The notes under the pieces are model-generated. The model saw nothing but the letters and a program-made list of their open reading frames with translations, was not told the DNA's origin and did no database searches. Below, one piece after another: positions 15,735 through 24,606 of a stretch of DNA of 35,990 nt. Numbering within the stretch: the first letter of the stretch is position 1; every line of letters begins with the position of its first letter. Origin of the DNA: Microseira wollei NIES-4236 (GTDB lineage Bacteria > Cyanobacteriota > Cyanobacteriia > Cyanobacteriales > Aerosakkonemataceae); contig NZ_BLAY01000102.1 of NCBI RefSeq assembly GCF_020521235.1, positions 1 to 35,990 on the forward strand, read 5' to 3'. Made by a program: the position numbers and the translations under genes.

Positions 15735-16778
15735 ATGACGCAGTCCATCAGCCAGCCCATCAGTTACGAAGCGGAATTTTATCGCCAGCAAGGAGTGCTA
15801 TTAATCGATAAAAAAGACTATGAAGGAGCGATCGAGTTTTTCGACAAAGCCTTGCGCTTACAACCAGATTATTATGACGCATGGTGTCAGCGGGGTTTGG
15901 CGCTGGGACACTTAGGCCGTCACGAGGAAGCACTCACCAGCTTTAATAACGCCCTAGCGATTCAACCGGGGATTAGCTGGGTTTGGCACAACCGAGGCAT
16001 AGCACTTGGAAAGTTAGGATACCACGGCGAGGCAGTCAATAGCTTTGACCGGGCAATTGAATTTAACCCGGATGCTTCTAATGCTTGGCATAACCGGGGC
16101 ATTACGTTATGTGACTTGGGAAAATATAAAGAAGCGATCGCTAGCTTTGACCGCAGTTTGAGACTGCAACCTAACGCCTACTGGGCTTGGTACAACAGAG
16201 GCTTAGCCCACAAACAGCTAGGGAATTACGAAGAATCCCTCAATAGCTTTGACCGGGCGATTGAGTTTAACCCGGATGCCTACAATGCTTGGTATAACCG
16301 GGGTCTGCTGTTAACTGACATCGGGCGCAACGAAAAAGCCGTCGCCAGCTTCACTAAAGCGGTGGAAATTAAACCAGACTACCAAAGAGCTTGGTATAAC
16401 CGAGGCGTTTCCCAAAGAAGAGCGGGTGACTACTCAGGAGCGATCGCTAGTTTAGACCAAGCCGTTACCCTAGACACTCAAGACTATTGGGCTTGGTACA
16501 GTCGGGGTTTGACCTTGGTGCATCTGGGGAGATACGACGAAGCGATCGCATCTTACGATAAAGTCCTACACATTCAACCCGACCACGCTAATACTTATTA
16601 CAACAAAGCTTGCTGTTATGCCTTGCAAGACCAGGTAGATTTTGCTATTGAAAATCTACAAAAAGCCATCCATCTCCAGCCTGAAAAATACCTTTTGATG
16701 GCTAAAGTTGACCCTGATTTTACCAAAATTCGGGAAGATGAACGGTTTAATGCCTTGACCAGTATCTGCGAACCATAA
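15735..16778 (+). CDS. TPR repeat protein (about 9 repeats)
   Basis: The 347 residues are almost entirely 34-residue tetratricopeptide repeats with the consensus AWYNRGLALxxLGRYEEAIASFDKAIEFNPD. I count nine, from residue 8 to about 315. The C-terminal cap YNKACCYALQDQVDFAIENLQKAIHL then DPDFTKIREDERFNALT is shared with the proteins at 18152, 22819 and 24603, so they are paralogues. There is no signal peptide, membrane segment or catalytic domain. TPRs make protein-binding superhelices; the partner is unknown. Confidence 0.9.
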   Translation: MTQSISQPISYEAEFYRQQGVLLIDKKDYEGAIEFFDKALRLQPDYYDAWCQRGLALGHLGRHEEALTSFNNALAIQPGISWVWHNRGIALGKLGYHGEAVNSFDRAIEFNPDASNAWHNRGITLCDLGKYKEAIASFDRSLRLQPNAYWAWYNRGLAHKQLGNYEESLNSFDRAIEFNPDAYNAWYNRGLLLTDIGRNEKAVASFTKAVEIKPDYQRAWYNRGVSQRRAGDYSGAIASLDQAVTLDTQDYWAWYSRGLTLVHLGRYDEAIASYDKVLHIQPDHANTYYNKACCYALQDQVDFAIENLQKAIHLQPEKYLLMAKVDPDFTKIREDERFNALTSICEP

Positions 16779-16793
16779 GTAGGGGCAAGGCAC

Positions 16794-16893
16794 GATTAAT
16801 ATTGTTAGACCAAGCGAGTACTATCTCATGCCGTTCTGTAGGGAACATGATTAATATTGTTAGAGCAAACGAGTACTCTCTCATGTTCCCTAC
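16794..16893. repeat. Direct plus inverted repeat after TPR gene
   Basis: GATTAATATTGTTAGA then CAA, CGAGTACT and TCTCATG occur twice (16794-16830 and 16849-16885). The second copy is enclosed by the 13-bp inverted pair GTAGGGAACATGA (16838-16850) and TCATGTTCCCTAC (16881-16893), a good hairpin that could end the TPR transcript. Confidence 0.8.
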
Positions 16894-17322
16894 CAATAAT
16901 CTCAAACAAAGGTGAGAAACCGGGTTAATTGAGCAATTTAATCTATTTTTTGGAACTGACGCCCAAATCAAATTGATTTCTGATAATTAGAGCTATTTTA
17001 GATTTATTATTAACGAATATAATAATGTCTTTCTTTAGTTAGACAAACATCAAACAAAAACTATAACCAGCGGGCTATATTTTGATTAAAACCTTAACCT
17101 AAGCTTATAAATAGGTAAGCAAGCCGGAACGATTGAAAATTCCAAACAGAGACATCAATTGTCCCGCTCCGGCACCAACAAGATTAGGAAGGAACCTAGC
17201 AACTTTATCAAGAGCAGTTCAAAACCTAATTGAAACTAATTTTGAGGCTGGAATCGCCGCAGGGGATCAGTTGCTAATGGTTCTGGCATTTAGCGTATTT
17301 CGCAAAAGGAGAGCATTAACTA
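16894..17322. other. AT-rich intergenic region
   Basis: A half-copy of the GAGAAACCGGGTT repeat lies at 16914-16926, followed by AT-rich DNA around 16980-17110. It presumably holds the promoter of the secreted protein at 17323. A 69-codon frame starting at TTG 17133 is not convincing. No RNA gene recognised. Confidence 0.5.
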
Positions 17323-17829
17323 ATGGATGCCAAATTTGTTAACTACAAACCTCTGTCTTTGGGCATATTCTCGGCAATTTCCGCAAGTTTATTGCTGTTG
17401 GGGGGTATACCTGCCAATGCTCAGACTAATTCTGGCACTCTGAATCAGTCGCCCAACCAAACAGACAATCCAACTCAACTGAACAATCCGCAAACCGAAT
17501 TAAATGGGACGCCAACTCAGCAATTGCAAACACCTACCCAACCTTCTGGTAATGTCACGCCTACTTCACCCAATCCCCTGAGTAGTTATTCGCCTAACCA
17601 AACGACGAATCTCTACTATGGTAGTCGGGGACAAACAGTCAGAGATGTGCAAACTTTCTTGAGCCAACAGGGATTTTATAATGGCCAGATTGATGGCATT
17701 TACGGCCCTGGGACGCGAAATGCTGTGATATCATACCAGCGGTCGAGAAATTTGGTTGCAGATGGCATTATTGGCCCCAGGACTTGGGGGACTATGCTCA
17801 ACTCGCAATCTGAAGCATCGGCTTTTTAA
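17323..17829 (+). CDS. Secreted peptidoglycan-binding domain protein
   Basis: The N-terminus is a Sec signal peptide: hydrophobic core about residues 11-29, then IPANA with cleavage expected after Ala33. Residues 34-97 form a Gln/Asn/Pro/Thr-rich linker (NQSPNQTDNPTQLNN and similar). Residues about 101-160 are a PG_binding_1 domain: VRDVQTFLSQQGFYNGQIDG, then YGPGTRNAVISYQ and DGIIGPRTW. It likely sits in the periplasm bound to the wall. No enzyme domain is attached, so it may be an adaptor. AAGGAGAG lies about ten bases before ATG 17323. Confidence 0.92.
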   Translation: MDAKFVNYKPLSLGIFSAISASLLLLGGIPANAQTNSGTLNQSPNQTDNPTQLNNPQTELNGTPTQQLQTPTQPSGNVTPTSPNPLSSYSPNQTTNLYYGSRGQTVRDVQTFLSQQGFYNGQIDGIYGPGTRNAVISYQRSRNLVADGIIGPRTWGTMLNSQSEASAF

Positions 17830-17853
17830 ACGGTTCGTCAGTTAGCGGACAAC

Positions 17854-17930
17854 AGGGGGGCGGGTTTAGATAAACTGTTCCCCTCCTCCTACTACCACCT
17901 ACATGGTTGGTAAAACCCGTCGATACTACG
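17854..17930. repeat. Diverged copy of the GGGCGGGTTT hairpin repeat
   Basis: GGGGGGCGGGTTTAGATAAA, a variable C/T-rich middle, then CATGGTTGGTAAAACCCGTC resembles the two copies at 13855-14000. The arms are partly decayed. Confidence 0.75.
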
Positions 17931-17941
17931 ATTATTATTTG

Positions 17942-17974
17942 ACCTGATAGGCCAATAACCTATCAGGTTTAATT
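17942..17974 (+). terminator. Rho-independent-like terminator
   Basis: ACCTGATAGG (17942-17951) pairs perfectly with CCTATCAGGT (17959-17968), followed by TTAATTTAT. It lies about 110 bp after the peptidoglycan-binding gene. The remaining sequence up to 18151 shows no feature. Confidence 0.65.
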
Positions 17975-18151
17975 TATACTCGATTCAGCAGATTTTTAAG
18001 GATTTATATAGAGCAAATTGCCAAGAAAAAAGCTGATAATCAAGGCGGCAGAATATCTGTCTGGTGACGAGCGTGTATGATACCATTTAACAGCGCAATA
18101 GGCTGAGTTTGATTCGGCTGAAACGAGCGAAAATCTAAAATCTAAAATGGT

Positions 18152-18988
18152 ATGAGTCGCTTAGTTCCTTTTGATAACATCAGGGGTAGTCATAACAAAG
18201 CATTAGAGTGTCGCCCCGATGACTACCGTTCCTGGTATTTGCGGGGTAATTCGTTGCGGATGTTAGGGCGCTACACTGAAGCGATCGCTTGCTACGATCA
18301 AGCCATCGAACGCTTCTCGGATGATTACCGCGCTTGGTATCAACGGGGAAATGCTTTAGATAATCTCGGTCGCTATGGCGAAGCGATCGCATCCTACAAT
18401 AAAGCGCTGCAACTGCGTCCCGATGATTACTGGGCTTGGTATCAAAAAGGACAAGTATATCGGAGTTTGGGTCGGTATCGCGACGCGATCGCATCTTACG
18501 ACCAAGCAATTAAATCCTACCCCAAGGACTTTTGGGCATGGTATCGGCGGAGCGATGCCTTAAGAGAATTAGGGGATTATGAGCAGGCGATCGCATCCTA
18601 CGACAGAGCGATCAAATCCAGACCTACGGATTATTGGTCTTGGTACTGGCGGGGCTACTCACTGCAAGGCAAAGGTAGGTATAGAGCAGCACTCAGTAGT
18701 TACGATGCGGCGATTGGGTACAAACCCGACGATTATTGGGCATGGTATCGGCGGGGCGATGCGATGGGATACTTGGGTTGGTATAAAGGTGCGATCAAAA
18801 GCTACGACAAAGCGCTAGAGATCGACCCCAACGCCGCCAGCGCCTGGTACGGGAAAGCTTGCTGTTACGCGCGACTAGGTTGGGTGAATCGGGGAATGGT
18901 TTGCTTGCAACAAGCGATCGCGATCGCTCCCAATCGCTACCAGGAATTAGCCAAAACCAACCCAGATTTTGAACGCCTTCGCCAGTAA
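18152..18988 (+). CDS. TPR repeat protein (about 7 repeats)
   Basis: The 278-residue protein is made of 34-residue TPRs with the consensus DDYWAWYQRGNALxxLGRYxEAIASYDQAIKSxP; about seven are visible. The first helix is incomplete (NIRGSHNKALECRPDD), which suggests either loss of 5' repeats or an unusual start. It ends in the paralogue cap YGKACCYARLGWVNRGM then TNPDFERLRQ, slightly shorter than in its relatives. HIP1 octamers recur once per repeat because GCGATCGC encodes the AIA core. No signal peptide or catalytic domain. Confidence 0.88.
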   Translation: MSRLVPFDNIRGSHNKALECRPDDYRSWYLRGNSLRMLGRYTEAIACYDQAIERFSDDYRAWYQRGNALDNLGRYGEAIASYNKALQLRPDDYWAWYQKGQVYRSLGRYRDAIASYDQAIKSYPKDFWAWYRRSDALRELGDYEQAIASYDRAIKSRPTDYWSWYWRGYSLQGKGRYRAALSSYDAAIGYKPDDYWAWYRRGDAMGYLGWYKGAIKSYDKALEIDPNAASAWYGKACCYARLGWVNRGMVCLQQAIAIAPNRYQELAKTNPDFERLRQ

Positions 18989-18991
18989 TAA

Positions 18992-19062
18992 AGAAACCGG
19001 GTTTCTAGGAAAAATAGTTGGTTTGGTGGCGAGAGATCTACCCAGAAACCGGGTTTCTAGGA
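18992..19062. repeat. Two copies of GAAACCGGGTTTCTAGGA
   Basis: Copies start at about 18993 and 19045 and are self-complementary (GAAACC/GGTTTC). The same family supplies the terminator stem at 20163 and fragments at 16914 and 33086. The copies separate the TPR gene from msrP. Confidence 0.85.
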
Positions 19063-19148
19063 TCCTCGCGCGTCAGACATGTTTCTCCCTCTGCTTCTCC
19101 CTTACAATTATTAGCAAAACAACAAATCAGAGCAGGAGTTGGTTGCAA

Positions 19149-20141
19149 ATGACGCTGATTCGCGTGCCAAAAACTTGGGAAATTCCAGAACGGGAAGTGA
19201 CGCCAGCCAACATTTTTTTCAATCGGCGTCGCTTGCTCAAAACGCTGATGGGTGCAAGCATAGGAGCAACCATCATGCCGATTTTGGGTTGTCAGAAGTC
19301 GGAGGAAACAGACAAGAAGCTGGAGGAAACTTTAAAACTACCCAAAATCGATTCAGTTAAAAGCAATCCTAACTTCGCCAAAGTAGACCGCCCCATTACC
19401 GACGAAATCCTAGCCGGTAAATACAATAACTTTTATGAGTTTGGCGGCACAAAATCCATTTGGCAAGGCGCTCAAGCATTACCAACAGAAGACTGGAAAG
19501 TCGAAGTTAGCGGGTTGGTGAAAAATCCTCGCACCTACGATATCGACGATTTGCGGAAAAAATTTCCTTTAGAAGAGCGGGTTTATCGTTTCCGCTGCGT
19601 TGAAGCTTGGTCGATGGTATTACCCTGGGTTGGATTTCCCATGGGCGAATTAATTGCCGCTGTTGAACCAACCTCGCAAGCAAAATTCGTGCGCTTTACC
19701 TCTTATTACGATCCAAAAGTGACATATGGCCCGCTTTTGTCGTTCATGGAAAAACTACCTTGGCCTTATACGGAAGGGTTACGCATTGAAGAAATGGCGA
19801 ACGAATTAGCGTTTTTTGCTGTGGGGATTTACGGTCATTTGTTACCAAAGCAACACGGGGCGCCGCTGCGAGCGGTGTTGCCCTGGAAATACGGATTTAA
19901 GGGAGCGAAATCGATTGTCAAAGTCGAGTTTGTTGACAAGCAACCGGCGACTTATTGGAATACTTTAGTGCCAAGCGAATACGATTTTGAGGCGAATGTT
20001 AATCCTACCAAGCCTCACCCCCGCTGGTCACAAGCAACTGAGAAATTTATCAGCAAAGGGCCGGATTTGTCTTGGGAAAAAATACCGACGCTGCCCTACA
20101 ACGGTTATGGGGAATATGTAGCTAATCTTTACAAAGTTTGA
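19149..20141 (+). CDS. msrP: Periplasmic methionine-sulfoxide reductase catalytic subunit
   Basis: MsrP (YedY) is a molybdenum-cofactor enzyme that repairs oxidised methionines in exported proteins. ATG 19149, with AGGAG about ten bases upstream, gives 330 residues, the family length; the frame stays open upstream but that part overlaps the TPR gene and repeats. The N-terminus is a Tat signal: RRR at 26-28, then LLKTLMGASIGATIMPILGC. The Mo-ligand cysteine is Cys150 in RFRCVEAWSMVLPWVGFPM. HLLPKQHGAPLRAVLPWKYGFKGAKSI is also typical. The membrane heme partner MsrQ is not next to it. Confidence 0.95.
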   Translation: MTLIRVPKTWEIPEREVTPANIFFNRRRLLKTLMGASIGATIMPILGCQKSEETDKKLEETLKLPKIDSVKSNPNFAKVDRPITDEILAGKYNNFYEFGGTKSIWQGAQALPTEDWKVEVSGLVKNPRTYDIDDLRKKFPLEERVYRFRCVEAWSMVLPWVGFPMGELIAAVEPTSQAKFVRFTSYYDPKVTYGPLLSFMEKLPWPYTEGLRIEEMANELAFFAVGIYGHLLPKQHGAPLRAVLPWKYGFKGAKSIVKVEFVDKQPATYWNTLVPSEYDFEANVNPTKPHPRWSQATEKFISKGPDLSWEKIPTLPYNGYGEYVANLYKV

Positions 20142-20162
20142 GCCAATAGTTTGCAGGTAGTG

Positions 20163-20212
20163 AGAAACCGGGTTGGGGAGGCTTTCCCGTAAAAAACCCG
20201 GTTTCTTTTTTT
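20163..20212 (+). terminator. Strong terminator after msrP
   Basis: AGAAACCGGGTT (20163-20174) pairs with AACCCGGTTTCT (20195-20206), directly followed by TTTTTT. It is built from the genome's GAAACCGGGTTTC repeat. Confidence 0.85.
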
Positions 20213-20446
20213 AAACGAACCGCCATAGACACGAAGTGGCTTCCCGTAGGGTAGACGCCATAGACGCTTTCAGAGGCGCACTCGTTGAGTAGAACGCCAA
20301 GAAGGGGAGGAAGAGGATTTGGTATTAGAGCAGCGAGGGTGGCAATTGTAACAAAAATTTAATTTAATTTTCGTTTTAATCGGAGTTATAGTGATAATTA
20401 TGGTTGGAAAAGGTGCATTTCTATCCTAGATCCTTGCTCGCATCTT
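20213..20446. other. Intergenic region with decayed dispersed repeat
   Basis: 20213-20310 holds CGCCATAGACACGAAGTGGC and GTAGACGCCATAGACGC words, the remains of a dispersed repeat. A GGATTTGGTAT half-end lies near 20317. AT-rich DNA then leads to the WD40 pseudogene. Confidence 0.5.
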
Positions 20447-22517
20447 ATGGCAATACCTGCTGCTGTGACTAATGTCTTAGTGCGACTGCTGAATGCTTCT
20501 GCACAGCACCTTGGGGAAAGATTGGGACAAGCTTTTGGAGGAAAATCTTCTCAAGCACCTTTTTTGATTGAGCAGGTGAAGTCAGATCCGCGTTACTGGG
20601 AAGCACAGATTGAATATTTAAAGCGAAAACAAGCTAGAGAAAGGGAATTATTGAGTCTTTGTACTGCCAAAGTCGAGGGTCGAATTGCGCTACAAGAACA
20701 AGAACTGCAAGATAGACGGGAATTAAGCTTGCTGCAACGGGAATTGCTGCGGGAGTGGCAAGCTAAGGCAATTCAGATTAAGCTGAATGAAATTCAAATG
20801 CTTTGGCATAAAGATGCTTGGTTTTCTAATTTAAGTTTACCAGATACCGAGCAAATTTTGCAGCGACAGCAACAGGGATTTTTGTTGTTGGTTTCTCCCC
20901 CAAGAATTAGTAAATATTGTCCGGATTATTGACACAATAATCTGCAAATATAACGGCGGAAGGTGGGTGAATTTATCAAAAAAAAATGTTAATAAATAAT
21001 TAACGCAAGTTGCTAGTTATATTGATTAGGGCTGCTAACAGCTGGCTAATAGCTAATGGCTGGTAGAACTCAAAAATATGCCCAGGATCAATTAGCAATT
21101 AGCCATTAGCAAGACCGAATTTTATAACTAGCAACTTGAGTTAATTAATGGCGGTTGAGTTTTACAGGGATTATTTTAAGGATTCTATTTCTGATATCGA
21201 TGTCAAGCGGTTGCAGCAGATTTTAGCTTTCGTACCAACCGCAATTATTTATAGCGGTATTAGCGATTATGAAGTGAATTGGCGGGTAGGGTTTTGGGGG
21301 TGGCAAAATAATCAAGTTTTCCGACTTCCGACTTGGGCGTGGAATTGGGAGAAAGTTCAAGAAGAACTCGAAGCAAGTGGTTACGGAAAAAAAGAAAGCC
21401 TCCGCACAATTCGGGAGGTAATTGTCGGGATTCACAAGTTATTGGCAGCGTTTTTAGCGGATGGCTATTATCTTTATATCGAACAATATCGGAGGAGCGA
21501 GAATGGCTCAAACCTTATATTAAGGTTATTAAACAGATTCAGCAGCAGCAACGGGAAATTTATCAGCAGGAATTGAAAAAGCTAGCGCTTGTTGAAGCGG
21601 AACGGAGAGAGGAAGAAGCATTAAGGCAGAAAGCGGAAAAATGGAAATGCGTCGATACCCTTGCCGGACATTCTAACTGGGTTTGTGCCGTGGCGATTAG
21701 TCCGGATGGACAAATGCTTGCTAGCGGGAGTAGCGACAATACAGTCAAACTGTGGAATTTATCAAAGGGAGAGGAAATTTGTACGTTCAAAGGTGATTTA
21801 GAACGGGTAGATTCGGTTACGTTTAGTTTGGATGGAAGGACGCTTGCCAGTAGCAGTAGCGACAATACTGTTAAATTGTGGAATTTGAGAACTCAAGCGG
21901 AAATTTGTACGATTACCGGAAATATTAGCCTGGTTTTTCCGATGATTATCAGTCTTGATCGCCAAGAGGGGAAAAACGAAGATAAAACGATCAAACTGTG
22001 GGATTTGACAATGGGACAAGAGATGGGTCCGTTCAACGGCAATTCAAACCGGGGTTTTCCGTTTGTACTGAGTCCGGATGGAGAAACGATCGCTTCTAGA
22101 CGTGAAGATAACGCGATCGCACTGTGGAATCTCAACACCGGACAGGAAATTCTGCCGCTATTAGGACATTCCCGCTGGGTTAACGCCGTCGCTTTCAGTC
22201 GGGATGGTAAGATGCTAGCAACTGCCAGCGTGGATGAAACGATCAAACTGTGGGATGGGAAAACCAGACAGGAAATTTGCACGCTTACGGGAGATTGACA
22301 CTGGGTTAATTGTGTTACCTTTAGTGCGGATGGAAAAATGCTGGCAAGCGGCGGCATGGATCGGATGATCAAACTGTGGAATCTGAAAACCGGACAAGAA
22401 ATTCGCACGATTAGCGGACATGCAGGAGGTGTGATTTCTGTGACCATGAGTCCGGATGGGAAAACTTTGGTGAGTGGGAGTACTGACGGTATTATTAAAA
22501 TTTGGCGGATAAATTGA
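20447..22517 (+). pseudogene. WD40 beta-propeller gene, multiply disrupted
   Basis: Three open pieces form one former gene. 20447-20932 encodes a helical, coiled-coil-like N-part ending SPPRISKYCPDY, then TGA; the same frame continues HNNLQI, stop, RRKVGEFIKKK. After a 145-bp insertion, 21148 resumes with EFYRDYFKDSISDIDVKRLQ and IIYSGISDYEVN. Near 21485-21500 the frame shifts into EEREWLKPYIKVIKQIQQQQ and then a WD40 domain (NTVKLWNL repeats). A TGA at 22296 interrupts blade six, and the frame continues to a natural TGA at 22515 through HWVNCVTFSADGKMLASGG. Seven blades can be read. The lesions mean no full product. Confidence 0.85.
21000..21144. mobile_element. MITE-like insertion in the WD40 gene
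   Basis: The ends are inverted: TTAACGCAAGTTGCTAGTT from 21000, against the complement of AACTAGCAACTTGAGTTAA ending at 21144, with one mismatch over about 22 bp. Inner words (GGCTAATAGCTAATGGC against ATTAGCCATTAGC) also pair. TTAA-type sequence flanks both sides. At 145 bp it has no coding capacity and splits the host frame between KKK and EFYRDYF. Confidence 0.8.
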
Positions 22518-22818
22518 GGCCAAGGGTCAAGGGTCCTATTAACTTAGACCCCAAATCCTTTACCTTTATAGGCAGGGGTTAGGATCGAGGAAAGCGGATA
22601 ATTCGCTGTCATCCTCTATAAGGCAGATTCATTCGTGGAAAAATTGCAGGGGAAGTAAGGAGAGAAAGGTTGCGATAATTGTTGCAAAAGGCAGGTTTCC
22701 AGAAAGGTGCGAGCCAACCGGATATTAGATACAATTCTAAAATTATACTAAGCTTAACAGGATTTGATTACCGCAAAATAACGACCGCCACCGCAGAAAA
22801 ATATGTTGGGAAAACCCT
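22518..22818. other. Intergenic region, no feature recognised
   Basis: A short GGGTCAAGGGTC duplication lies just after the pseudogene. The AT-rich run at 22720-22790 may hold the promoter of the TPR pair. No hairpin or RNA gene identified. Confidence 0.5.
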
Positions 22819-24606
22819 ATGAAGAAGACAATGGATTTAAAACCCGATGCGCGGGAAATCTGGAAAAACCGGGGAAATGGTTTGTATAATATGGGGCGAT
22901 TTACTCAGGCGATCGCTGCCTACGACAAAGCGCTGGAATTAAAACCCGATGACTCCGAAACTTGGTACTACCGGGGGAAAGCACTAGCTAACCTGGGACG
23001 GTGGGAAGAAGCGATCGCTGGTTACGAAAAAGCAATTAAATACAAATGTGACGCTCCCAAAGCGTGGAACAAGCTAGGCGTGGCGCTGATGTTTGTAGGC
23101 AGATTAGACGAAGCGATCGCAGCTTACGATCGGGCAATTGAATGGGAATCCGACTTTGCCGAAGCTTGGTACAATCGGGGCGTGGCAATGGGAAATTTGG
23201 GACGATTAGATCAAGAATTTATCTCTTACAATAAATCTCTAGAATTTAAACCCGACTACCACCAAGCTTGGTACAACCGAGGCGTAGTGCTGCGAAATTT
23301 AGGACGCCTAAAAGAAGCACTCGCTTCCTACGATAAAGCCCTAGAATTCAAAGAAGACTATTATAAAGCTTGGAATAACCGGGGTATGATTCTGTTTAGT
23401 TTAGGAAAGTTCGACGAGGCACTTGAGTCTTACCATAAAGCCGTAGAACTAAAACCAGACTATTACGAAGCTTGGTATAATCGGGGAGTGGCACTGAGGC
23501 AGTTGGAAAAATTTACAGAAGAGGTCGCTTCCTACGATAAAGCGATCGCCAGCAAACCCGATTATTACCAAGCTTGGAATAACCGGGGGATGGCGCTGTG
23601 GAATTTGGGACGCATGAGTGATGCGCTCGCGGCGTTCGATCGAGCAATAGAATATAAACCAGACTATTACCAAGCGTGGAATAATCGAGGCAACATCCTG
23701 AGAAATATGGGACGCCTAGAAGAAGCGATCGCGGCATTTGATAAAGCGATAGAATACAAGCCAGAATCCTACGCCGCTTGGTACAATCGAGGCGTGATTC
23801 TAGGAAATTTGTCACGGTTTGAAGAGGCAGTAGCGGCTTACAATAAAGCAATCGAATACAAACCAGATTATTATCCAGCCTGGTACAATCGGGGCGTGAT
23901 TCTGGGAAATTTGTCGCGGTTTGACTCAGCAGTAGCGTCTTTCGATAAAGCCGTTGAATTAAAACCAGAAAAATACGAAGTTTGGTATTATCGGGGCGTG
24001 GTACTGGGAAATTTGGGACGGTTTAACGAAGCGATCGCTTCGTTTAATAAAGTCGTTGAAATCAAACCAGACCATGACGAAGCATTCTACAACCTGGGCA
24101 TTGCCTTGGGAAATTTGGCACGGTTTAAAGAAGCGATCGCAGCTTTCGACAAAACCCTAGAATTTAAGCCAGATAAATACGAAGCTTGGTACTACCGAGG
24201 CATGGCTCTAGGAAATCTATCGCGGTTTGATGAAGCAATTGCTTCTTTCGATAAAGCCGTTGAATCCAAGCCAGAATACCACGAAGCCTGGTACGATCGG
24301 GGGATTACGCTAGGAAATTTAGGGCGGTTTGACGAGGCGATAGATTCCTACAATAAAGCGCTGGAATTAAAATCGGACTTGCATTCAGCTTATTATCTAA
24401 AAGCTCGCTGTCATGCAGTACTGGGTCACACCGATCGGGCAATCGAAAACTTAGAACAAGCAATCAATTTAAACCACCAACAATACCGAGAAATGGCAAA
24501 AACTGATGCGGATTTTGACAGCATTCGCTCAGAGGTACGGTTTCAAACATTGATGCAAAAATCGCCTAGTGAGGCACAAGATAAAACAGAAAACAAAGCG
24601 CTATGA
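22819..24606 (+). CDS. TPR repeat protein (about 16 repeats)
   Basis: The 595 residues hold about sixteen consecutive 34-residue TPRs, consensus KPDYYEAWYNRGVALGNLGRFDEAIASFDKAIE, from residue 7 to about 550. They are followed by the shared cap AYYLKARCHAVLGHTDRAIENLEQAINL and AKTDADFDSIRSEVRFQTLM. Adjacent repeats are very alike in DNA (repeats 8-11 especially), which suggests expansion by unequal recombination. The length would form about two turns of TPR superhelix. No other domain. It overlaps the next TPR gene by four bases, so the two are probably co-translated. Confidence 0.93.
   Translation: MKKTMDLKPDAREIWKNRGNGLYNMGRFTQAIAAYDKALELKPDDSETWYYRGKALANLGRWEEAIAGYEKAIKYKCDAPKAWNKLGVALMFVGRLDEAIAAYDRAIEWESDFAEAWYNRGVAMGNLGRLDQEFISYNKSLEFKPDYHQAWYNRGVVLRNLGRLKEALASYDKALEFKEDYYKAWNNRGMILFSLGKFDEALESYHKAVELKPDYYEAWYNRGVALRQLEKFTEEVASYDKAIASKPDYYQAWNNRGMALWNLGRMSDALAAFDRAIEYKPDYYQAWNNRGNILRNMGRLEEAIAAFDKAIEYKPESYAAWYNRGVILGNLSRFEEAVAAYNKAIEYKPDYYPAWYNRGVILGNLSRFDSAVASFDKAVELKPEKYEVWYYRGVVLGNLGRFNEAIASFNKVVEIKPDHDEAFYNLGIALGNLARFKEAIAAFDKTLEFKPDKYEAWYYRGMALGNLSRFDEAIASFDKAVESKPEYHEAWYDRGITLGNLGRFDEAIDSYNKALELKSDLHSAYYLKARCHAVLGHTDRAIENLEQAINLNHQQYREMAKTDADFDSIRSEVRFQTLMQKSPSEAQDKTENKAL

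Noticed and set aside
17133-17342. 69-codon plus-strand frame before the peptidoglycan-binding gene
   Set aside because: It begins at TTG, overlaps the real gene's start, shows no recognisable domain and has no convincing ribosome site.
21893-22523. Long minus-strand frames opposite the WD40 region
   Set aside because: They are antisense shadows; the plus strand shows clear WD40 repeats.
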